Shown: in pieces, positions 1 to 64,000 of the stretch
How the letters are laid out: each line of letters opens with the position of its first letter
How positions within the stretch are numbered: the stretch's first letter is position 1
Assembly (NCBI GenBank): GCA_008711295.1
Contig: VUYV01000007.1
Span: forward strand, 4,284,983-4,348,982
DNA from: Anarhynchus alexandrinus
Taxonomy: Eukaryota > Chordata > Aves > Charadriiformes > Charadriidae
Direction: 5' to 3'
Length of the DNA: 64,000 nucleotides
Program-made: the position numbers and the translations under genes
The notes under the pieces: generated by a model
What the model was told of the DNA's origin: nothing
Seen by the model: only the letters and a program-made list of their open reading frames with translations
Database searches by the model: none

Positions 1-3000
1 GAATTCTTCTCCAGCCTTTCAGGAGCCGCCCAGATAAAAGGGTTTGCCAGTTTCACAGTGCCTGATTGCAGGCTTGCTCTTTGTTCTGCTTTTCAAAGTG
101 TGGTTGTTGAGATGATGATAATGACACCTTTCATAAGCAGGTGCCCATGCTTCACTTTAGGCACTCTTTATTTAGCTATCTTGAAAAATAACTTGCTAGG
201 CTAATAAACGTTGGATTGAAACAAAAAGGTTTGCTAGTTGGGTATTCCCGTTTCATACCACTTCATTCTCTGTGAGCACAATGCCTTTGTGATTTTAGCT
301 GAATATTTAATTGATTTATTTTTTTTTAAACCAAAGAGAAAGTAATTTTAAATACTTCATTGTATCCTTTTGCATAGTAAGGGAGCTTATCAAGGTAATT
401 TAGGTTCTAACTGGTGCTTTGTGTTCTCCCCATTATGCATTTACCAGTCAACTGACACTTTTCTCAAATATTTACTCTGATATTTCACTGCAGTTGCCCT
501 CTCCTCCTCCATTCCCTCACCATCTCCCTTCCATGCAGGTATGGCACATATTTTGGTTACCCTCTATTTAAATAGCAACACTCCCTTCCAGTACAAACAG
601 TCAGTCAGTCATTAAACAATGAGGAAGACCAACAGCAGAGGAGGTTATGGGTGGGACCAGGAGTGTGCAAGCACAATTTTGCAGAAGGCTTCCTGCTGAA
701 GAGAAGAAAAGGAAGCTTTCCGTTAGTCTCAGGCTGTCATTCTGCAGTGCTGAGAGAGACACAAAATCAAGAGGAAATCACTGCTGCAGACACAAGAGCT
801 AGGTCTCACTTAGAATTATGTAGAGCCATCCAAATTATTGTTGAAGGTAAGACTTGTGAAACAAAACACTGGCACTTTAACCGTGTTTTCCCACCTCCTC
901 CTGTAGCAGAAGGTGATTCCAAGTGGCTGTGACTCATCCTCAGGAGGTCCCTGTTTTTTTTTGCCTAACAGCAGCAAGAGTTTAGTGAGACTATCCTTAA
1001 CAGAATATCTATTGCTTTTTTGAAGGCCCTGCTACATGTCCTTTCTCTTATGTAATGTACAGCGGAGACCTGTATTAATATTTTGCTGGGAACTCAAGAC
1101 CTGATCATTTTTACTCCAAAAAAGAATAGGGCATTCCCTGTTGGGAATTCAGAAGCGTAGTTGGGTTACTGCACTCCCTGTCCTGTACTTGTTCATCAGA
1201 TTGAGATTGGCTGTGACATCCTGGGAACTGCAGAGTTAAAAGTGCATTAAAAAGAAAATGAAAAAAATTGTTAATGGAAACCATTTGACTACTACAGTGT
1301 CTAAGGGTTTCATGGCTCTACAGTTAAAAGGCATGGACATGATAAGTAGTGTTGGAGAACACTTGTTTCAACGAAGAACAAGAATTTAATATGTTAGCAT
1401 ATTTATGCTATTTTTAGTTTTGCAACAATTTAATTTCTAGGTCTTGTAAATAAAATGTAGTAAGAAATGAGCTGGGATGTGCATTAAGAAGGTGGTGAGA
1501 ACTGTCAGGATCGGGGAGTCCATGAGTCAAATTCTACATTTCTAACAGGGCATGGGATCCTGGATAGCTCCGTTTCTTACCCATTCAATATTTTATACTT
1601 GGATCACCTTTCAGGTTAGACTTCACATGCACAGGTGATAGAGGTGAATCTCTTGCTTCCCTTGCAGCTGCCTTCAGCCTTTTCAGTTTGTAAAACCCTA
1701 AAATTTTCCATGGGAGGTGCAGATCCTTGCGCAGCGGATGTGACCCTACTGATAACAAATGTGGTTTCCTTCTTCACCTTTTGTTGACCTACTAGAGATA
1801 ACGAACCACAGAGCTCTGGAGATCTGTAAACCAGAAGTAAAAACCACTGCAAGTGCAGGGAGAATATGCAGTAGAAACATGCTGTTGCCATTACCTAAAC
1901 CAGTTCTGAAAAACACAACTGAACAGAGATCTCCTGTTTGTAGTAGATAGTTTGGCCACATTTCCAGTTATTTAACAGACCGATTATTTTCCAGGTGCCA
2001 ACTTTGTATTTGAAATCAGCTGATGATCTTTCATTTCCAGCTCTCAAGGCTGCCCCTGGTTAAAGTAGTCATTAAAGGGTGGCATTTTAGTTCAGCATAC
2101 ATTGTGTCTGGCTTGGTCTGAAATCCTTACACCCAACCCTTCCTCCTCTCTCTGGTTTATCAGCATTTGATACATTTCATGGCTTGTAACGCGGCTGATT
2201 TATTAAAAGAGAATTGAAAATAGAGAGCAGCCTTGACTCAAGAACGGTTTGGGGATGTGGTTTTGTTTTCTGTCACATCATTGTTGCTATGGTGACTTAG
2301 CAAAGATCTCTTCAGCAGTCACTAGATGTTTCATGTTCTGGGCAAAAGTTAGGGATCTTCCAATATTCCTCTAACAGTTGTTTTACAGAAGTATGTGTGT
2401 GTATAGTCTTCTGCAATAAGTCCCTGCTACTCTTGTTACTTACTGCTGCTTCTGTGAGAAGGTGTGTACCTGCTGTATTTTGGCTTGTGGTGTCCCTCCC
2501 TCCCTTCCTGAAGTAATTTCCAGGAAGGTGGATAAACAACTTACCCGTCTTGTTAAGGTTATTGACTATTTCCTCCCCAGGAGGGATGTCATGGAGTGCA
2601 GTGATAAATGCAAAGGGATGGAGAACATGAACCTTGCTAAGGATTGGTCCTTCTTATGAATTGGTTCTGCAGTTTTGGAGGAGGAGGAGCATGGGTTTGG
2701 AGCTGATTCACATTGGTTGGAGTGAGGAAGTCTGAGCTCTTTTCCCACATCTCTCAGGCTTCTCATGTCACCGAAGGCATGATCTAGAGCATGATGCAGC
2801 TACAACCTTCACTGAGATTTTCTTCTTCTAGGTTGGTAAGTGGGGGATGGTAATTCTTCTGTTCAGGTTCCCTGTGTTCATTGGGAGGGGTTGAAGGCTT
2901 CAGCGCATGCTTGGAGAATTGCTGCTCCAAGCAGAGCTGCTCCACTTGGCAGGCGAGTCAGGCCAGCATCTGTGAGTCTTGGCTGTGTCTGGCAGGTTGC

Positions 3001-3989
3001 ATCAAACACAGCTCCCTCCCCTTCCAGCTTCTCATCACTGGCCTAGGAGCAGCCTTCCTGCCTGTGGGCAGTGATCTGGTGGCTTTGGCCACCATCTCAC
3101 TGACAAGCTGTGGACAGCCTCCAGCTCAGCAGTGGGGTAGGTGCACCTTGCAGCACGTTCTTATCCCTGTTAGCAGATGTTTGAAAGCAGGAGACAAGGT
3201 TTCTTAAATAGACTTGGCTTCAGAGAGTGCTTTTTGGACACCAGCACTGCAGCCAATTAGGATTAGGTGTTCAGCACTACTGGAAGTCCCAGTGGCATTC
3301 CCTTTGTCGTGCTAAGCTAGCCAGAGAGAAAGGGTTGATTTCTTATGGGCTACTTAGACAGGGTCATCTTGATGATTGGCATCTTAAAGATACGTGTCTT
3401 ATCTTACTCCCAGAAATTCAAATAGTGCTGTTGATAAAATAAACTGAACCCTCATAAGTGCTCCTTCAGCTGGGTTTGACAGTAAAAGAGAAAGATCTCC
3501 TAACTAATTAATAAATTTTTCCTGCTTATTTGACTCTCCTGTCATGGTACATATCCCATAATATGACTTTATTTTCCCTTCTTAATAATGAACTTCTGTT
3601 CTGTGCTTTAAACTTACTTCAGATCTGAATTAATTTGAAGTTCTTTCCTCTGCCAGTGTTTGCTGCACTGATTTTGCAGGTTTTGTAACTCATATGTCTT
3701 AATATTGAGACCAGCTTTTTCTTGCCAGCTCTCTGATGAACAGTTTTGGTCTGTCCGTTTTGTATAGCTCCACAGAACTGATGGTTCAGGCCCACCGCAG
3801 ATAGAAGGTTTTTTTCCTGCCTGGTTTGGGGTAATCTGTTTCTTACTGGCATCTCTTACATTTTTATCAGTTTTGTAAGGATAATTAATGCAACAGCCCC
3901 CAGTCGCAGTTTTCTTAAATGTTTAGAGGAGAAAAAGAGATTTATGCACATTTTTGCTGCAAAGCTAGGTTGGGTTGAATTTCTATTGA

Positions 3990-4080
3990 ATTTCTGAGTT
4001 AGATTCCCAGCTGGTGTAAATCAGTGAAGTTCCACTGAAGTCTTCTGGATGATCAGCTCAACTGAGAATCTGGCCTTTCT
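3990..4080. repeat. Possible old sauropsid repeat (GTGTAAATC-type)
   Basis: ttcccagctggtgtaaatca gtgaagttccactgaagtc and ctgagaatctggcctt resemble a dispersed element with the theme ctggtgtaaatcaggagtaac / ttgaagtcaatgg that I recall from bird and turtle DNA. Similar traces occur near 38655-38700. Weak evidence. Confidence 0.3.
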
Positions 4081-4290
4081 TAATTAAATCGTGTCACTTA
4101 CTGAAGTTGAGCTACTTTGCACTGAACATATGACAGTTGCTGCTGTATTTTTGTGTAGAGAAATATAGGATATATTTCTACTATCTTTTATCTTTGTGTA
4201 GCTATAAAGACAGGTGTGTGTGTACATTTATACACACACACATGGATGTTTATACACACAGTCACCTCCACACAAATAAATGTGGTGGGA

Positions 4291-4310
4291 ACACACACAC
4301 ACACACACAC
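4291..4310. repeat. (AC)10 microsatellite
   Basis: Ten uninterrupted AC units lie within a longer CA-rich tract at 4210-4318. Confidence 0.97.
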
Positions 4311-7300
4311 AAACACACCCCTTTTTCCTATCATTAGTTATGCACTAGTACACTCTAGGCTTCAGCTGACATGGTTGGGTAGAGCCTCACTGAACATTTG
4401 GGCCACTGTGTCCGAATTTGTTGCCATATATCAAAAAGCTCTAAACCCAGCCAAACAAAACCCCACCAAGTGTGCTACCAAACTTGGAGACACTTGGGAA
4501 CAAAGCAGCTCCAAGCAGAAATAATTTAGATTCTCCTCACTGAGAGGTCCCTACCCCACAGGTCCCTGGATTAAGCACCCTTTTCACCCATGTAGTCCTA
4601 CTCATGATGCACAGAGCAGGTGAGGTCTCTTCTTGTGGTCCAACACATGAAACCTCCTACTTATCAGGAGGAGTGGGAAGGGAATGGTGATGATGGGGAG
4701 GCCGGAGGTCTGGGAATTGTGATGGATTAGATGAGAATGTTGTTCCAAGAGAGCTCAGAAATTCCTTTGTGCAGCTTTGGGGCAGAGTTGGGTGTCTCCC
4801 CGCTGTTAGTCTTTCTGTATGTTTTCTTATCACGTTAATCTCTGTCAGATTAACATTGACTTTAAACTCTTTCAAGTCATTTTGACAAGTGAGCATGGCA
4901 GTAGATTCTTCCATATCAAGAGTGAGACAAATTGTACTGCGCTGCATATTATGGCGTAGTACTACTAATTGCTTAACTTGATAAATGTCTTCTGATAGGT
5001 TATATATTTAATGAACAAAGATGTTAATTGCTCTTATCTGAAATAGCTACATTTGCAGGGGCGTTCTCTGGAGCCATGGATGTCTCCTAACAGAGATTTA
5101 TTTCAAATCATCCATTGTTTTCAGCAGTTTCAGAGTCCATTACCCTTCAGTGTGCTGACTGAATAGTCTCCGCCTCCATCAAAGTTTTGAGAGCAATCAA
5201 CTCTTCCTACGTGTTATTCAGCAGGACTGAATCTTATTTGGGTATGGAAAACTTATATGTAATACAGTATGCTCCTCATCCGGGGCTACAGCAGCATGGC
5301 TCATTCTTAAGAGCAGCCAAGAGAGACATACGCACCTGACAGTGGAAGAGCAAGGGTCTGGAATAGCCCCATTTCTCCCCACCATCTGGAGTATTTAATT
5401 GGGAAAATCATTCTTCATTGTTATTGTGTTGGTGGGAGTTGTCAGTCTAAATATGTTTTAATGCAAATAACCATCTCTATTTGAGGAATTTATCTTTTCT
5501 AGACGCTTTCTTTGGAAAATACGCAGCTGAAGATTTAGTACATTATTATATGAGTAAGTGCATACAAGCCTCATATTAACAATGGACGTCATGTTTATTC
5601 TTTCCCTTTTAGAATTTCCCATGGAAACAAGTGGGCAGATTTTTGCATTATTGAGTAGTCTGCTGCTGCCGACTTTTCCCAGAAATGCTACACAAGCCTA
5701 CATGTTATTCCAGTTTTGGGAGCACTGGATTCTCCTAAGATTTGATTTGTAGTAGGTTTTGGTGTGTGGCTATTCTGGTACAAAGTCGTTTCAAAGCTGT
5801 ATGATTAAACATACCTGATTTCCCAGTGGAGAAATTGCATGTTTCGTTAGGAGGTGAAAGGCTAATGTGAAGAGAAAAATGTTTCCGTGACTTAGGGTTT
5901 TTGTTTTTTGTAATAAATTTCATTTTCATTTATGAACATTTCAGAACAGGTTCAACAGCAAACAGCCAGAAGTTAAAACTGTAACTGTAAATCTGTAGGC
6001 TGACATATGTAGATTCTCTGGCCAAAGTTTCCGAAGTCAGGATTAATTTTGTAGAGTGAATGAGAAGAGTGCATTATCTTGCTTCGTTTGATAGATTTCA
6101 GACTTTGCCAAGTAGTATAAATCTCCTTTCAAAAATGACAGCTATAAAAATAAGAATTACTCTTTTCTTAAATAAAGGCATTTTCACCTGATCTTGATGT
6201 ATTGCTGCTCAAAGATACTGTGGCTTTACACTGTCTCATACCAATAATTAGACTGAAATATTCAAGTTGTCACTGTTCACTCCCTTCTCCGTGATACGCT
6301 GCCCCCTAAGTTATGTTAACATACCAGTTTCTGTTTCATGTTAGAAATGGGGCTGAATGAGCTAAAAAGTAATGTGGCAGAAGCTGTATGGGTTCCCTGG
6401 TCTGCCTGATGCCACAGCCAGACAAATATTTGTATAGGCAGAGGCAGAGTGGGTGGATGGAGGTGGGAATGCTGCTTAAGACTAGTATTGATGTCAGATG
6501 CTTCATGGTTGACCCACTGAGGATTGGTGTCATTTTAGGTATTTTCAAATCTCTGAATCCACATTTCTGGTCTTGCGTGTCATTCTAATTTGAATTTCCC
6601 ATGGAGTGACCTGGGGGTGAGGATGGAGCTACTGGGGGTGTGTGCAAGCAAGACCAGCTGGAACATGAGAACGTGCAACGCTTGCACTGCTTATTTATCG
6701 ACCACAATGATTCACGGTGATCGACGTTCGCATACCTGAATGTCAAAATAGCCTGTATTTTAAGAGGAACCAGTGACTCAGGCTGTGGTTTTACCTCAGG
6801 CCATTTCCTGATAAACGGCTGAACTGTGCTTGGTCTTGTGAAAACACAACCGGGGAATGCGGCTCTGTCCCCGCATCTGTGTGTACGCAGGGATTAGGGA
6901 AGGGACACCTTTGTGTGGGGCTGACCTTCACCTCGTTAGTGCCGCGGTCTCTCTGTGAGGAGCACCGTAGCCTTGTGAGGTCCAGGAAACCTCGGGTCTG
7001 AGGACAGCTCCGTTTCAGTGCTTCTTCAGAGCATTTCTGGACAGCCCTGATGTGGGAGTGTGGTCTTTGGTGTTTGACAGCATCTAGAAGCACAATTTCA
7101 GGGAGCTCTGCACAGCGATAAATCACTTTGCTTTAGGCTCTTTCAATTGCAAAACAGAGGTGAAGCTGCCAGTAGCTGGTGTTTTCAGAACTGAAAATAT
7201 TTCACATCCTAGAACATGGTGTTTTTAATAAAAAGAGAAACAATGCATATAACATTGCTTATAGAGATTAAGGTAGGTTTGGACAATTCATTTTTTGAGT

Positions 7301-9677
7301 AGGATAGCAAACAACTGTAGTAAAGGTACAGTGTGTGAGGTATGGCTGGATAGAAGGTATGGAAGTGGGATCATATGAGTGCTCTATAAAGTACCTCATT
7401 GGCATAATGCTTTCATTTGGAGAGATTAAGCATCTGTGTAATACCATGCTACAGTTTTGGTAGTCTTCCCATCCTTTGCAGGCTGGAGAACTCTCTATTC
7501 CTCCATTCTGCTTCACGAAAAGGACTGTCCTGTGAGAAGTTATGCCTGAGATGAAACCACTTGTGTGTGACTACACAGCTGTGATTGAACCGGATCAGTT
7601 ACCTTTAATGCTGTTTAAATGGACGGTTTAAGGTAGAGGTTTAGAGGCTTCTCTTGGGAACAGATTCTGTGAGAATTCTTCAAATCCTCTTTGAAGTTAA
7701 TGGAGGGTATTAAGGGCAGTCAGCACCTTCTTAAGAGAGAAATTTAAATTGCTTTGATTCATTTCATTTTATATTTGCGTCCGGCTGGTTCTGGATTTCT
7801 CTCTTTTCCAGTCTTTCAGAGCATGTTTTTGATAACTTTGCCTCCTGAGCATACTAGATTTTATGCTGTCTGTTTTCATATTTTTCCCTGAGTGTTGTAA
7901 TGCTGATTACTGAAGGATCTTGGGCCTTTGGCTTCCTGTGAGAACGAGATAATTACTCTCCAGTAGGCAATGCATGACGTACAGTATCAGCGTTAAGCCA
8001 CTGGGATTCCAGTCACTAGTGTAGAACAATATTGTGGGTAAATGAATAAGCAGAAGTTTATCATACTTCCTGCATAACAAGGTTTTCGTTAAAGAGACAG
8101 CGAAAATTGTTTTCAGCGAGGGCTAGTGCAAAATGAACACTGCTCCAAAAATTGTTACTGAAAAATATATTGAAGTTCAATTTCCAGGCTTGCTGGGTTT
8201 TTCTGGCTGAAAAGGCAACTGACTTTTTGTAGCAGCAAAGGTGGATGACAGGGCCGTCAATGCGTTTTGGCAGATGACGTTTGTGGCCTTATGAACATGT
8301 ATGAAGTGTATAACTTTAAAGTACGATTTCCAGATGCACCACCTACTTAACTTATGGAAGGAAGTTGTACCAATAAGAAGTAGCGGCGTTCCAAATGCAA
8401 TTTGCTTATTTCACACTCGCCCCCAGGAATCCTGTGTTGTGATTTTAAGAGTTGGCCCTGTCTGACCCTGAAATAGATGTGGTTTTCTCCCTTGCCTCCC
8501 TTATTTCAAGGCTGTCAGTTAAAAATAACTTGTGTATTGTCACAGTGGGAGTAAGTTTGAGAAGTTTAAGTTATATGTAAACCAGTAATAGTGAGAAAAT
8601 AATTCATAAATGTAATGAGCTCTATTCTCTTGCAAGACATGGCTAACCCAAGGGTTTATCCACATGGTGGGATTAATCAGCATTTTTGTATGAAAATAGT
8701 TTCTCTACCATAGCAATACAGATCAGTTTGCTTAACGCTATAACAAAGCAAAATAAATGACGTCTTTGAGGACCTCTGTTAAATACTCAAATTACTTAAA
8801 CAACATGAAGACTTGCATGAAGTACAGTGTATGTACACATACTTGATAGGTACACAGCTATACCTCTGTGTGTTTACTTATGTTTAGCACATAATTTTAT
8901 GTGTGCTTGTGTATATATGTTTATATTTCAGCTTGTTTCAAGAGATGATTGTACTTCTGTAATGCCTAAGAATTATGGGGATACTAATAAGGAGTTTCAT
9001 GTTTAAGTTTATTTCCTTGCTACTATCAATTTCTGTTGTACATGTAATTGCAAAGCACAGTTACTTATTTATGTTTTAAATGTTTTACTTTAAACTGGGC
9101 ATCAGCAGTCTGTGCAGGGAACCAGTATTTATGCATAGGCTGAGATGAGTAGGTTGGTTGCTCTGCTTTTGCTTGAGTCTAAAAGCTGAGGGCTGAATCT
9201 TTGGAGCCCAAGAAGCACTGGCAAATGTAGCAGTCTAGATTTTGATGATGTGCTTGATCAACCTTGCAGCCATGCAGAAGAACAACAATGTGTGGAATAA
9301 AACTACCTTAATACAGTACACTGTTGTTCTGTCTGTATGATTGAGATGCTTCTTCATACATTGATAGCATGTGCATGACCAGACCCCTTCATAGTTCAGT
9401 TCAACTTGAAAGAGGATTCCGTTGATTTTGGGTGCAGAACAAATGTAGTTTGACATTTGTATATTTCAGGCACCTAGGTCTGGCCTGGTTTTGTTTTCAT
9501 GTAAGTTGTCTTAACACTTGAACAAGTTGTGTGAAGGCAGCTGGATGGATCTCTCTGTTGAATGGCCTGTATAGAAATTTTGCTTACCAATTAGATGTTT
9601 TGCAGGTATTTTCAACACCAAGAGTAATTTCAATAGTGCTGTTCTTACTTTGAAATTGTGAAACTTCTGATGAGTAA

Positions 9678-64000
<54,323 letters not shown>

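Noticed and set aside
1..6. GAATTC at the very start of the window
   Set aside because: It could mark an EcoRI clone end, but one hexamer at an arbitrary window edge is not evidence.
4210..4320. CA-rich tract giving a His/Thr repeat peptide
   Set aside because: Microsatellite translation, not a coding repeat.

Overview
The window is vertebrate nuclear DNA, almost certainly from a bird. It is intron-rich, with short exons carrying canonical GT-AG splice sites. It contains several CR1 LINE copies ending in the avian-type ATTCTATG-like tail, and many eroded MIR-like SINE relics. There is no sign of bacterial, plasmid or phage content. The species cannot be fixed from the sequence alone.

One protein-coding gene is supported: CMIP (C-Maf-inducing protein), on the plus strand and running off both ends. 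Thirteen consecutive coding exons lie between 9714 and 62970. Spliced, they total 1338 bp, or 446 codons, with every junction in phase. They correspond to about residues 101-546 of the roughly 773-residue vertebrate protein as I recall it. Coding exon 1 (about residues 1-100, start of the PH domain) must lie upstream of base 1. The last roughly 227 residues, including the leucine-rich repeats, lie beyond 64000. The exon numbers used here assume a single upstream coding exon.

Layout: 1-9713 is intron 1. Exons 2 and 3 (9714-9839, 20520-20570) finish the PH domain and are separated by a 10.7-kb intron. A 17.6-kb intron follows, holding a CpG-rich patch at 37081-37316 and a candidate alternative first exon ending at 37445. 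That exon would encode MAAEE in phase with exon 4, giving a CMIP form without the PH domain. Exons 4-10 (38201-51561) encode the helical middle of the protein and a variable linker. An 8-kb intron precedes exons 11-14 (59635-62970), which include a 27-bp micro-exon.

Repeats: a 1.9-kb antisense CR1 copy with a mutated reverse transcriptase lies at 39008-40870, and a 0.4-kb antisense CR1 tail at 10982-11410. There are also three short CR1 ends, several MIR-like SINE relics, AC, TG and TA microsatellites and two small tandem duplications. I did not find a new multi-gene system. The most interesting signals are the putative internal CMIP promoter with a TISU-like start, in-frame alternative acceptors before exon 8, two antisense protein-like stretches in intron 2, and homeodomain-motif-rich intronic blocks that could be enhancers.
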